Below are positions 27,250-41,574 of a DNA stretch of 64,000 nucleotides, in pieces. A program made the translations under genes and the position numbers. The DNA is from Stratiolaelaps scimitus (Eukaryota > Arthropoda > Arachnida > Mesostigmata > Laelapidae), in NCBI GenBank assembly GCA_019614645.1, contig JABWDB010000068.1, positions 62,001-126,000 of the forward strand. The letters run 5' to 3'. A model generated the notes under the pieces. The model worked only from the letters and a program-made list of their open reading frames with translations, ran no database searches and had not been told where the DNA came from. Each line of letters opens with the position of its first letter. The first letter of the stretch is position 1.

Positions 27250-28427
27250 AGCCGCTTTGTGGTGTTTGTCTATGTGGAATTACTACGAGAAATGTGAGGA
27301 GGACAAATCCATACCTCCCTGAGGTCATGGATTTGAACATGCGACATATCCGCTCGATATATCCAAGCTGTGTCCTCAGGTTCAATCGGTGTCACCGCCC
27401 AGACGATCACTGGAAGACAAGTGTTAAATTATGTTGCAAGACGACTTCACTGCGCAACAAAACTATAGTGAACTTAACTCGTATCAGTGTGAAATGTCAC
27501 ATGTCAAATTAGTAGCATCGCCTTCTGAAATTCGACAATTAATCACGCGATTTGATAAATGAGTAGCCAAAGGAGAATACATTTTCGAGTGACCATTTTT
27601 GTTATATGTTTATATGTATATATATATATATGTATATATATATAATTTTATTATTATATCATGCTTACTCTCCATGAGGTAGTGAACTAGAAAAATAACC
27701 AGTCTATGTAATGTTAATATACCTTTGAAATAAAGTGCTTGTCATTATTAATATTACTATCATTATCATCTAACTAGAATTATTAAGAACAATATCTTTC
27801 ATGTCATACATTGACCACAATATTATTCCTACCTCTCGTGTTTACCCCTAATAAGGTTGTTCGGACAACACAAATCGCTTATGTAAAGACAAATATAGAT
27901 ATTATAGGTTCCTTTAAAGAAGAAGAAACATTAAAGAAAAAGCTATTGTTTTTTTAGAAATGGCAATTTATGTTAGCAGTTTCTTTCAAGTGCACACATG
28001 ATAAATCTACAGATTAAAGGGGTGCTAAAGGTACCTACTAATGACAAAACATCTGTGGTAACTAGAGACAGCCTATATCGAGGAAGTGTCAACAGAGAAA
28101 TGCGCATAAATAACGTTGTCAATTATAATTCAAGGACAACAAGCACACGTGAGTCGCAGGAAATACCCCTTGAGATTACCGTGAAAGATCAAGGTCTAAT
28201 TATACTCGCTGATAGTAATCATGCCGATGGTCAACTCTCACTGATCAATGAGCTCTCTCGAACATGTCGAAGTATAGGCAGCAATACTTCGGCAATTGTA
28301 TCAAGTGCAAAAAGACGTCCCATGTCCACTGTAAGTCCGATGAACCTAAGTCTTTGAACTTAAGTGATCAGAAGCGTTTCCTTACGGCTAAACTACTATA
28401 ATGAAGTTAAAGTATTTTTTTTTTAAC
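27250..28427. other. No supported gene
   Basis: A 119-codon frame at 27998-28357 has no recognisable motif. Another frame near 28297-28332 shows a CIKCKKTSHVHC pattern, too short to name. (TA)n tracts lie near 27615-27650. Confidence 0.35.
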
Positions 28428-28490
28428 CAGAAGTTAAGCACTATCATCAGCAGTTCCGTCAATAAACCCCACGTTGAATGAATGAATTTA
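28428..28490 (+). repeat. SINE-A related 3' fragment
   Basis: AGAAGTTAAGCAC is followed by AGCAGTTCCGTCAATAAAC at 28449-28467 and a GAATGAATGAATT tail. It shares the 19-base stretch exactly with 164-182. It seems to be a subfamily of SINE-A with a different tail unit. Confidence 0.55.
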
Positions 28491-30640
28491 CGATTAGGAA
28501 TGGTCCGCAAAATATCAACTATAATAGCTAATGCAGCTAATGTGAGCTCTGTTCTTCTTCAGGATTAAGTGGCCTGAACATCACTCGAGCGTGGTGTTGT
28601 CACACAATACTAACACATGGTGGCTTGCTCATGGAGGATTTCGCTCGGAGTTATAATTCTGTTGAGTTATAGGCCTTGGTCAGTGATTCAAGGGTGTGTA
28701 ACCATCATTACTACTATCATTTTGGCACTCTCTCAATTTCTATTTGGGACTGTATTGCAAACGTTGTTTCACATCGTCAGACAAAAATTGTCTTGTTAAC
28801 TCATATTTAGCTGGCATCAATCTCTTTGTGCTTGCTTTCTTCATTACCGACTTTATAATTGAATAAAGCTGTTTTTGAGGTGTTTCGTGATATTTTAAAG
28901 TGGAATTATTACATTTAGCCCATCAAAACTGAGACGTATGAGACGTATCCTCTGTTTTATTTAATGTAAGCCTATATTGGATAGCATATTCACTTCATAC
29001 GACATTCACTTGTCTGCCTGGATTCTGCCTCACGGATATTTTGATGCGAAAACGCTCGAAAGTCCTACATTTCCATGTTCCCATCAGAGCACAATAAACA
29101 TCGAGTCGCACAGTGCTGCCTAATTCACCTCAAATCAGTAAAACCGTGCGCTTGACTGCTGACAGCAGCAGCAGCTCCGCCATCACCACGGTTCAAGTCG
29201 AACAACTTCACAGAGGCTATTACACGCTTACCTCATTTCTCAACTAGCTGGGTTCGTCTAGTTGAGTATAACACTGACACAAACATAACCTAGCACAGAC
29301 GTGTTAGCAAATCTGGTCCAAACACGAGCAAACGTGAGCGCTGAGCATGCAGAGAACTCCTGAATATCCCGTCGACCTCGTATCCCTCCGTAGAGGGATT
29401 TGCTGCACGGTTACAGCGGCAGTAGTAGTAGAACCTCTTCTGTCGATTGAATCACACCTGAGTAATTATATTAATTATATAGCCGGGTAATTATATACCT
29501 ATTCTGCCGATTCCCTTTTTTTGTTACCTTCGGCCCCGTCACTAACGCAACGATCAACAGTTTTCTGGTTAGCAAAAATCCGCCGCACGCGAGCTCGCCC
29601 GACCAGGATCTGTCTGCATTTGACAGAGGCGAGGCGGGCCGCCAGCGAGCCAGCTCTGCCGTTCGCTAGCCGTTGGTTGCTTCTGCCGAGAGTCGCCCTC
29701 TCTCTTATGAGCGTTTCTACGGGGTTGTTCTCGCACGGGGGACGACGGTGCGCACATCGCGCCACCGTCTGTGTCTGTCTGTTTGTGTGTGTGTATAGAG
29801 CAATGTGCAGCGGCCGCGTTGCGGTTCCGCGCGCGATCGAGCACCACCGTCACACGGTCCTATCACGGGGGAGCGGTGTATTCCCTGTTAGCGCTGTTCT
29901 TGCGAGACATTGGCGAGCATCTTTCCTTTGGTAGATCCTTCTCCATGATATTCCTCTGCACCCTCCCCGCTTGTTGAACCCCTTCCCCACTCCGACATCG
30001 CTCTCCGTCCGCGCGGGAGAAGAGCTCGCCACCCCGTAAGCTTACGCTGGAGCTCCGTCGAGACGCGGGTAGCGCACATCACCATTGTTGCCTCACATGG
30101 TCTGGCCATCTGTGCGCGGAGCATGTGCTGTGCCGACTGACGATTTGGCGAGTCGCACACCTGCTAACTGATACATGCTGATACAAATAAGGCTATAAAA
30201 TAATACGGTATGGGTGAATGACAAATTGAGCAGCTCAGCTCCGAGCCGACGCCAGGTGAATGAGGTATTTTGCGGGGGGACCCATACACTCGGCTATGCC
30301 AACATCAATGGCGTACCACGGATAACAGTGATCTATTTGGCAAATAGATTAGTGTATGCTGTGATATCTGAATATCTCTTCGTTGACGCCTCCGCTCATC
30401 GTTGTTTCCACTGAGGCTGTGTTGGAACGGAGTTACGGTACGGTGCATACGGTTCTCTCGAGTGGCTAACTTTGCATTTTGTGTACACCAGGTGTCTAAC
30501 TGGTGCGAGAGCTACAAACCTAGCCAACGTGGTGAGGACTCCGCGAAGTGGTAGCTCAGAATTTAAAACGTCGCTGTGTGACTGTGTGGGGAGGTAGCTT
30601 CAAGTGAACGTGAGCTAATCGAAGTCGTACCGGATTCACT
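28491..30640. other. Upstream region of the NRF-domain gene, no supported gene
   Basis: Mostly AT-rich, but 29530-30120 is clearly GC- and CpG-richer and could be a promoter or 5'UTR region for the gene starting at 30641. CTCAACTAG and CTAGTTGAG form a short hairpin near 29238-29266. Frames in the GC-rich part overlap on both strands and show no domain. I cannot place a start site. Confidence 0.35.
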
Positions 30641-30995
30641 ATGAGAGTACGTGGTCGAGCGGTTCGGCCGCTGTTGCCACTTTTGCTGCTAGTGAGTGTG
30701 TGCCTTTGGAGGATTGAGCAGGTTCAGGCTGAGGACGAACATCATGAGACCCAAACAGACGAGGAAGCGCAGGAGGAAATTACAACACCACCTCAAGACA
30801 GCAGCCAGGATAGTATCGAGAAGAAATACCTGGCGATTGAAGAGGGCTTCAAGAACCTCATCAACTCGCTCCTGAAGCGAGCTCTACCCCATGTGCTTGA
30901 GGCGTCGAACAACGCGGAGCTTTCTGCCGCGTGTATGGGCTCGTTTCTCAAGATCATCGGGAAGATGAGGAACCTCGATCGGGAGACCTTCCGAA
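30641..30995 (+). other. NRF-domain gene, coding exon 1
   Basis: 118 codons plus one base, from ATG to the donor GTAAGT at 30996. It encodes the signal peptide, a Glu/Gln-rich linker and the first third of the NRF domain (LPHVLEASNNAELSAACMGS). Reading past the donor leads to a stop 9 codons later. Confidence 0.85.
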
Positions 30996-31056
30996 GTAAG
31001 TGTTTACGGGACGTACGTGTCACTGCAGCATGATATATTCGTATAGATCGTATGTA

Positions 31057-31102
<46 letters not shown>

Positions 31103-34100
31103 CTTGATACATCTATATACAATTGAATGGATTGGAATGAAAACCATGTGGAATCTTCGTGATAAGCAAAATGTGGAGATTTTTTACATATGCTGCTACA
31201 ACAACTCTAAGTCGTCGACACAGTCGGCAAGTGAAAAAGTTTGGCTTGCGCATGCTAGAAATTGGTACCGAAGCGGCAGTTCGGTGTGCGTTCGACGTGA
31301 CGAAAACATAAATATTCGAACAATACCAGTTACTCTTTAACATAGAAATTACATTTTGACATAAAGTAGTGCCAGCCGCGGGTAAAAACTATTGACTTTA
31401 AAATGCATAGCACAATTTAAAACATTCGCATGACATAATCTGTTAACTGTATCCGCCGCTATTCCGTTAAGTTGTCGTACGAATTGCATAATCATAGATG
31501 GTCGTATCTTGTACAATATGCTCTGCGAACTCTACTAAGCCATAGTTTGTTCATGCGGCCTAGTATCGTGCGGGCAATTAAACTGCCTCAATTAAAAGTA
31601 AATTTTCCGGGCAGACTCTCAGCGAACATTTAACGTGTACTGTACAACTGCTTTCGGCATTCCTTCCATAAGATGGACCCCTCAAATGCAAATGTGCAAT
31701 GGTAGGGGATCGAACCCGTGCCCCTCTTCGTGTCTCCTCCGATCGAGGCACATATGAATGCACCTATATGCGCCTGACTGACATCCAACACTTAACGTCC
31801 ACGGCACTGCTTTCGGCATTACTTCATAAGAAGGACCAATATAGGCCTGATCGGCTTGTATAGAACTTCGGGTTAATTCAGCAGGATGTCACCATTCGCG
31901 CAATGCTACCGTGGCTGCGTCTCACTCCGATGATCGATTTCTCAATTGCGACTCGATTGACCATGCCATATCGAATAATTACATAATTATAATATAATTA
32001 TATTATATGGTATATAATATAATTATATGGTACTATCCAAAGAGTGAAACTCCGCCTAAGAGACGAAGATGCAACACCAGCTGCCATTTTGACCCGTGCA
32101 AACGAACGGCAGGCAACTAATCGCGCTAAGTAAATGCAGCCTTCGTGTGACGTTGCTACTTTGAGGGTGAATATCTAAATAGAATAGTGAATAAGCGAGC
32201 TGGGGGGCGAAGACGTCGGCATTTGGACGATTGCTCAGCGTCGAACTCTTTCAGAACTCGACGGAAGAGCCACTCGTCGTTGTGAGATGCAAAACTTGTA
32301 AAGGCGGATATGCTTATCACGCCGATAGAAGATGTCATAGCACATTGGCCGCTACAGGTTGCGACTCGAGCTCAATTTGGTGGCCTTTTTTTTTATGAAC
32401 GCTGCCGTTGTTTGCATGTGTCTCAAGATAGAACTATTTTCCCCTGCAGGACACAGATGGTTCGAACTAATACGAAAGTAGTTCCGAACCATGGTCTAAG
32501 TAGCAACATTAATGCGGAAAAATCAATGGTGCACTTGCTTACCGACAATAAGTTGAATAATCGCGGTCTTTCTGTCTGTTGAACCGCAACCTATGGGTTA
32601 GGTTACTCGGTAGCGTTACGTTGAACGTGATGGTGTTGCAGTCTACGAGAGTAGAACATCTTGTAGTCCTGAGTCACGGCCGTCCATTGCTGCGATGAAA
32701 TGGGTTGAATTTGGCATGTCGCCAAAGATAGACAATATACGTTAAGGATGGCTATGTGAATGGCCAAAAATGGCCAAAAGTGTAACGGATAGAAAAAAAA
32801 CGAAGTTTATATATATATATATATATGCGGTCAATGATACACATCGTCCATGCGGTTGTTGATTATAGATATATGTGATGTTAAGTTCCAATCTCGACAG
32901 GCTCATTATTCTCTGTGCAACTCCTGTTCACAGGTGAAATTAGTTTCATTTCATGACGACGAAACAGTAGCGGATTTGCATCCGAATCGTATCTTCATTT
33001 ACATATAAGAGAGCTTAAGCATTGTAAAATTGCAGCTCCTTTAATAAACCAATAAAACCTTTACCTTTACCAGAAAAATAATTATTGCAGAAACCAACAT
33101 CGAAATACTCCGTCCCATCGAACATTGCTCATAGCTAAACAACTCTAGTAGAAGACGGGGGCGTATGACAGCTGCTGTTGAGTGTGCTGCTCTCGATGTT
33201 ACCACGGAACGTCGTCCGATTTCTGTGACGTAAGAAGTGGATGCTCTCCAACCCGAGACAGATATATAGAGGGTGGGAGGCAGGCCTAGGGAGTCCACCA
33301 CGAAGACGACAGACGCTCGACCAGGCCGATGAAAATGATTCTGCGTCAGGGAGCTGTATGTGTGTGTGTGTGTATACGTATGTAAACACAAAACATTTTT
33401 TTATATTTCGCCCACAGAAATTCCCAATCGGATCTCAATGTATGTGTGCCCTCGTGATGAGCCGCCGGCAGGCGAGCTCATCGGCGCGGGACATTCACCA
33501 CGACGCCTTCACGGCGCGAACGACGACAACGGCGATCACATGCAATATTTCCAAGTGGAAAATGATGTACGGTGGAACCCAGTGAAGTATCTGACACTCC
33601 TCGTTCGAAATCTAACGATAGCTCTGAGCGAAATATGATCTGGACTAACAAGAGTACTCTAAACGAGCAAACACTGTGCTGCAAGAATAATAAACATGTT
33701 TCTTTTTCTACAAACTAGAGCAGCGTACACCGATCGCGGGGGGGGAGCGAACGTCGTTAAACCCATCGTGAGTGGGATGAGTGTGCTTCATATCGGCCGT
33801 TTGATTCGTGCCGCTTCGACTGTTGATCCATCGACTGTATATCGATACTTCACGCATGATACAAGCGGTAAAAATCAGAAAAGTGTGTACGTAAAAACGA
33901 CCCTAAGTCATGGCAGATTCCTGTTCGTATCGCACACCGGCGCGTGTGAATCAATTCGGTCATGCACTTGTAGATTTGTCAAGGAAATGATGATTTTTAC
34001 TATTATTTCGTGCAGAGCGGACAATGATAACGCACATCGTCAACATTGTTGTTGCTTTATAAATCCTAGTTTGTTCGTATATGTATACGAACACATAGCA

Positions 34101-36473
34101 AAATATAGATGTGAGATCGCAATGACCTACACAGGCGTACAGAGTCACAAAGAACTTGCCAGTTCCGCTGATGACATGCCATTGAGTGATGTGACGCGTG
34201 TAATCCCGAGATTCGCGTCCGATACCATACCAACAGCGGTCCCCTCCATCATTGCCACGTCCATCAAGGTTCATTGCAGCAGGCGATCGGCGAAGCTCCC
34301 CGGTGAAAGTGTCACCTTGGCTATCTATAATTCTGAAGATTTTACCCGAACTAAGCTGTAACACTTCGTGCTTTTCTGATACAATCATCACACTGGATCT
34401 TACGAAAAGCGCGAAAGCTTTCCTTCACACGTTTTACGCCACGACGCACCCGGCGTCTCGCGTCCACGCATAGGCGTTCTGTCCAAAAATACGTCGCTGT
34501 TAGCCGCCCTTTTCTCGAATTTTTCTTTTTGATAATTATTTGTTGGAAATTCTTTTTTGTTTCGCTATTTTTTATCTTCCCTCATAATGATCATGTATCA
34601 CCGTGTGATAATTACCCTTTGACGCATTGAAGCAGCATTTTCGTGAGTCGCGAAGCGTGTGTGTGTGGTTCTTCTTCTCGAAGACGACCACGACAGTAGA
34701 CGTGCGTCACGAATTTTACCCCATTGTTTATTTCATTCGTGAGATCGCGAGGTTTCGCTATCGCCGACCATCGTGATGCCAGGGTCGCCGGGAAGAAAAC
34801 AGGAGTAGTCATTCGAATGCTGTTGACGTTCTTGTCTTGACGTTAATACGGCGATTTTTGTGGCATCCCATTGTTGATTTATTTTCATTGCAAATAAGGA
34901 CGGCAATCAGCCGTTATGCCGCCTAGGGGTAACTAATGAAATAATAGGTGATACTGCAAATATTTGCGCTTCGCACCGAGCTGTGTGAGAGCATCAACGT
35001 TGTAGCAGAATTCAGCAAACGTGCGAGTATATGTGTGTGTGTGTGTCTATAATAGCTGTCTGATATCGGTGAGTTTAAATCGATTAAGAGCGCATTAATT
35101 ATCCTCGTCTTTTCGGCCAACAACTGCTTTGCCAATACATCCTATCAGATCTAGATCGATTCGTACGATAACGATGGGCCAAGTGATGGACGAAGCAAAG
35201 AATAATTACTATGTTTGTTATCGAAATCATTTCGCGTTGAGCAACGGCACATAACCGGCAATGGCATTATTTAAAGCGCACGGTGCAGTTAGCTAGTGTT
35301 AAGTCAGAGAACCCACGCATGAACAGTATTAAGTTGATATATCGTTGAGCTTTGCGGTAATAGCAAGCTGAATTTTTTTCGGAATCATCGAATGCTTTGC
35401 TAATAAACAATATGCGACACACCTTCTTAGTGTTCTAATGGTGCTCGATTCGAATCGTAGTGAATATCCTACTGTGAATTCTATGTTGTTATAGGTCGAA
35501 AACAGGTCAAATCCGTGTCTCGATAGACAACCTGCAACAGCCAATAGGAATCGCTTCTTCTGTTTCGACTGAATTTTTCGCCAGGATCAAAACTTGACAA
35601 CACTTTCTGGTTTGAAGCCTCCTACCCCGCATGCTCGCTCAGCACCATCTCACTCTTGACACGGCTCAATACAGCTGCCCCACATAACAAGCATACAGGC
35701 GTTCTTCGCGTCTTCACCGACGTCCCAAAGGAAAAACATCTTCGGGGGGCCCTTCAGCGGCGTGGCGGAGTCGAAATTCGACCAAATCGCGGCGCAGCCA
35801 AGCCGACGCAGGCTATAGAACAAAGCGAATTGATTAGCTTAGATTTCAAGAGAAAACATATTCACACAGAGAGAGAGCGAGAGAGAGCGAGAGAGAGACG
35901 AACACTGCAGGAGAATGTGTGCACCCTCATCACAAACGAACCTTCGCGAATTATAAATGCTTCATATGCGGAAACTTAGGCGTAAATTTTCAATTTCAAC
36001 GAGTTACCTGTCGATCTGTCTGTTGGCGTGTCTGCTATTGTGGACTATTTCGATAAGTGACGCCAACGATATTTACGCCTGGCGACGGCCGACGCACAGC
36101 ACAACACGACGAGCAGCGACGACGATGATTTGTCCGAAGTGCGTTCGGGCCCGGGGGGGGTGGGGTGGGGGGTGCTGGCCGCGCATTTAGACAGCCGGCA
36201 TTTGCACTTTGATTCGCCTTTGAGTACATCGTGTGTGCATCTCGGCCTCGTTGGCGACGAGTCAAGGTGTCAGTTGAGACGAAGATCTTAGAACATTAAA
36301 TTAGCGGTAAAAATGTGCTCCGCGTTGCACGTCGAGCGCCGCGGTCACGTAGAAAAATAGCGTGGGGAGCCGCGATCGGCTGGGTTCCTGGGGGGGGGGG
36401 GATAACAAACGCCAATGAAAATTCTCGACTTGTTCATCTGTCTCGTGTATATATATATATATATATATATGGA

Positions 36474-36520
<47 letters not shown>

Positions 36521-39083
36521 CGTGTGGGTGGTCAGCGCAATCAAGGCACAAACACATATATGAAACGGAAGGGGAGCGGGAAATCTTAGCAGGAAAGGTG
36601 TTTGAACTTCGAAGAAAAGCACTCAGGGTATTTAGATATTTATAGCCATTTAGATATATTTGTACATTCAGGGTACACTACTCGGTCGTGCCCGCCTGCC
36701 TCAACCCGTTGCTTATTGAAGCCCGGAGAAGATCTTAGCCGGAAGAACCCGGTGGAGAACGCTTGACCGGTGTGCTGAGACGACGACCACTTTATCCACG
36801 CAACATCACGTACAGTTGTGTGAACGTGCTTTGCGCGGTATTACATTAACAATCTTATCACACCAACCGACAATTACATCGGACCGCCGATGTCGCTGCC
36901 GATAGGCTGAGCGGCAGTTCTGGTGAACCGTTAGCCCCACAGCTGGTCGCTAACCATCGCTACATACTCTGACGTAGAAATCAGTATATATATATATATA
37001 TATGTATATGGGTGATTCGAGCCTGCAAAACTCGAATCGGCCCCTAGTCGGTTGCATGGCGATGCCAGTAAGTCGCGTACCACTATAACAGTGGCTGAGA
37101 CACCAAATGCTGTGTCTTATTCAAGCGTGTTTAATTCGTTCACATTGTGAACTCTCGAATCTGAGATCACTGCACTATGTAACGGTCTCATGAACATCTG
37201 CTGCAGCAGCATGCAGCTCTCTCCTTGTAGAGAGATAGATACCCTCATACAATTAGCCTGTGATTATTGTCCTTTTATCGATATCTTTCATTTATATTTC
37301 TGCTAAAAACGTGGCGTACAATCCCCGTTTATATTAAACAATTCCCGCCTATGATGGTATATTCGTCACAAAGCGGACAGTCCCAAATCATCGACGTCTC
37401 CTCATACCAATTCTCCATCCACATTCACACTCGCCTAGTGTGTTCGTATCGACAGGCATTTTCTAATGTTTTCTGCTATACCTATTGAATGTCTGCGGCT
37501 CAACGAAAATTCGCTGACTCTTCAGCCAGCAATCGGTCCATCAGTATTTTGACAAAAGTGGTAATAATCCCATCCCCGGTGCCGACGGCCGGGCCACGGC
37601 GACAAGCGTCCGATACCCGATATTGTCATTGGCGCTTGTCGTGGGCGATCCCGTAACACCTCCTCTTGGCGAAGGTGACTGTCGCCGTTCACAGCCAGTG
37701 CTAGTGGGCGGGGAGCAGGCTGAGATATCACCCGTCTATCCAGCTCCTAGTTCCTCCTTCTCCTCGGAAACCACAAACGGCAGAAGGACTCAGCAGATAG
37801 CATACCGCACCTTCGGATTTGGCATCCGCCACTGACGAGGGCACTCATGGCGTACGTTGTATGCGTATGATTCCACTGCGAGTGTGTGTGTGTGTGTCGA
37901 TTTCTACGGGGCCGTGTGCATGTCTGGCTGTAGGGTTCGATATGTCCCGGTGCATAAATAGTTAGTATTCTCGATACTGCAGACAGCGATACGCCGAACA
38001 TCTCCTTGTATTCGGTGTTTACCGCAGCTCCAAGTAGCGATGCCTTTTTCTATCTGGATTATCCACTACCAGCTGGTAGTGGAAAGTCGAGAGAGATGCA
38101 GAGTCGAATGGAGTTTGTTTTTTGCGAGACGGAGTATCGGATATATAATCACAATATGAAATAATAACAATTATGACAATAATATGTATTCTCATTATAG
38201 TGATACCCTATTCAGCCAAAAATGTAAATTACTTCTCTTACTTTGCACTATGAGAATTCGCTTGATCTGCTTGAAATTCGTCGCGAATTTGCAAAATGCG
38301 AAATTGGCCCAGATAGCACAATAAAATCGGAAGAAATGCGCACACATAATCAAACATCATCACAGCGAAATCTTATGAATTATATTCTAAAACATAGTCA
38401 GATGCCTCATTAATCGAATGATTCATGCCTAAGGAGCACTACAATGAAATGCATGAAATACCTGATCAACCGAGCGTTAAGCAACACGTCCAAGATACGG
38501 GAATGGTTTAGTTCTTGAGCTCAATATAGACATAACAGTCTCCTGTGACCTGATCAAAATGTCTCTTCTATTAAGCGTTTTCATTCGGCAGTGGTCAACT
38601 TCCCTGCGGGTCTGCCCCGGGCAGCAATGGGACATCTGCTTGAGCGCGAACATTCACGAGACGTTCGTGTGCGCAAGTGTAGATGCGTGTCCGTGTGTGT
38701 GTGTGTAATCACATCGTGTCTATTTAGTCAATGTCAATGGGTTGACGTATTTGAAAAACGTCGAGTCAAGACAGATATTTTACTCATGCGGAAAGCATAC
38801 AAACCGATGGGAACCGCAAAAAAAGTGTTGAGATAAAAATGGGAATAGATTGATACACGTGCGTTGGTCCCTTGACGTCTCTACGGCTAAACCCTATCCG
38901 CATCGTCGGCACCCATCGAAGAGGCGACTTCGTCTCGTGGCCACACTGGTGTGAGGAGCGACGGGAGAATTCAATTTGTCAGCTCTCAACACAGACCGAA
39001 CAGACAGATATAATAAACGAATATGGGCAACGGCACTGAGCGAGCGCAACGCTTCGATGATCCGATGAATATATTTATATGCG

Positions 39084-39124
<41 letters not shown>

Positions 39125-40813
39125 CGATTAATTATTTGATCGGATTATAATTGTTGTTGCCGTTGCTGCTGTTAACGAATCGGGGTTTCTTCGTCACTTA
39201 TTAGCAATTGAAGCTCTAACAGGTTTCCGCAGGTCAAATGAAAATTGAGCAGAACATCGCAAGGAGATCGGGAGCTTCGACCGCTGGTGTCCTCTGCCTT
39301 CAGCAGCTCAAATACAAAATATGTACAGCTGCTGCTGTTATTCGTTAGTAGAGCAGCATGCTATGGTAAGGACGAAAAAAACACACCTACTCATCTCGTA
39401 TCATACATATTGAATGCAGCAATGCTGAAATCAGATAGCAGTAATTTTCAAATCAATTTTAGAAATGTTCGCCCTCGAACAAGCCTGCCGCCAAACGAAC
39501 CGTCCCATTATATCCTCGACGTCCACGCAACATCACGCGATTGCCGGGACTGAAAGAAAAAAATACCTGCCCATATGCTGGGGATCGCGGGCCCCCCGGG
39601 GTGGCCGACAATCGATTGTTCCGTCTTGACAGTTCACTGGGTAAATCCGCGTCGGGAATTTCTGTTAAACGAATCTGTCTCACCCTAATCGGGCTTCCTT
39701 CTTTGCCACAATTCCGTCCGTCTTGACGATATGTGTTTTTGACAATTGTTACAATTTTGTTGCGCGAGACCTCCCGCACACACGTCCAGCCCTCTTGTGC
39801 CCCGAACTTCTCGGCCGTTAATATGATAGCGAATTCATATGCGTATACAGTGATTTTGTTGTCGGACTGCCTTGCTTTTTTTGTTTTTATGATTATTATT
39901 AGAATCAAGAAGTTGATACAAGCTATCCTCAACAATACAGGGCGGACCGAACTGCTTCCAGCAAACAAGTGAAGGATTAAAAAATGTTCGTTTAAAATAT
40001 TCACTTCTGTCTTCGAACAGTTTTACAGATATAAATACTCCCTTCAATGTCAATGTACTCGCCTTTTCTGTTAAATGGTTTGTTATTTTTCAATAACCCT
40101 GCTACCCCCCCGCCACCCCCGAACCTTTGTTGAGTTCCCCTGTTCATATCATTGATATGATTGCTGGACCCCCGAGACACTTCTGTTTGTTTTATGTCGA
40201 GAACGTGTTTAGCGTTGCAAAAATCACTGTTCAATGAATAAGCAATGAATATTGAATTGGACAAAATTGCGTTCGCCAATTAGACGCTTCGGTCGTGATC
40301 ATTTCGACGGATACATATGTGTTATATATATATATATTTATATATACTACTTCATCCGCATCTAGCATTGATTTTTCTCAGCTCGAATCAACTCGTGTGT
40401 GTATGTGCGTGTGTGTGTGACCACGTTTTTATGAGATAAACGGCCAATCAGGCGGGTGATTTGTTTTGACTCTTGGCTGACATTCAGTTGAGGTCTGAAA
40501 CGCCCCGCTGTCATTTGCTTGTGACAAGTGTTCGTCGCCCGCGTCGACAGACCCGGATTATCGGCAGAACCTCTGAACCAGAATAGCATAGCACCATCAG
40601 TGACAATACGGCGTCGGGCAGTGGTGACATGAACCGATAGGACGAGGAGGAGGCGGCGGCGGTGACACATTCAATTTCTGTAAATAACAAAAAAAAACAA
40701 CCCAAAAAAGACGCGTACCTAAATTGGTTGTGAAGAGTCGCCCTGCTACGAATACTTCTAAACTAATCAAGATTAGATATAGTATGCATTGAAAAGTCGG
40801 ATTCGGTACCTCC

Positions 40814-40851
<38 letters not shown>

Positions 40852-41539
40852 TTATATATGATGCTAATTGCACATTTTACCAGTGGATTATTTTTAAAAG
40901 TATTTTGTACACTATTTTTTTTTAATAATGAGCAATCTGAAAAAAATTATTACAATATAAGTGTAATATTACGTTGTATTATTGTAGTTGTGTTAAGGGT
41001 TACTAGCCTTGTATTGTTGGGATAATCGGATATTAAAAAAACAGCACCTATTGCAGTCAATATTTCAAATTACAAACATACCTCTATATATTTTATCATT
41101 TAATCATACTTTTCCTCCCTGAACGTCGCACCCATATATGTAATTATTTTGTTCTAAAATAACACGATTCTATTAATATCGCAACCTCTGCTATGCCTAT
41201 ATTGTCTAATTGTTCTTCACCTTCCACATGCAATCTCTATACATACAAATTAATCAGTGATGTTACGGTAGCGTTAGGGCACATTCTATCTTCTTCCCTG
41301 TGAGCTTGTTCGTTCGCAATCTATACTGAGGTGAATTGGCTGCATTATCGATGTAACTACCGCACAAGCTTGGGCAAATCATAGAAATGAAGCCGCATCC
41401 CTTAGCGAATCCCCTGTTCGTATTAACCAATTTAATTATCTATGTACCAAGGTGTGACGAAACCATGTTCAAACAGTTCTTCGGGCATCGAGATGTTGTA
41501 GGACTGCCGTTGCTACCACACCGCGCCTTCCGAACAGGC

Positions 41540-41574
<35 letters not shown>

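Noticed and set aside
27998..28357. 119-codon frame and a nearby CIKCKKTSHVHC pattern as a Gag relic
   Set aside because: The zinc-like pattern is in a different frame, has atypical spacing, and no other retroelement motif surrounds it.
29521..29934. 137-codon open frame in the GC-rich region
   Set aside because: Overlapping frames are open on both strands there, as expected of GC-rich DNA, and no domain or start context is seen.
35640..35900. 107-codon frame 35656-35979 as a gene or LTR element scrap
   Set aside because: No recognisable motif; part of it is a GAGA-type simple repeat.
36980..37110. Possible tRNA gene or SINE on the minus strand (GGCTCGAATCACC)
   Set aside because: The B-box match is imperfect, no cloverleaf closes and no second copy was found.
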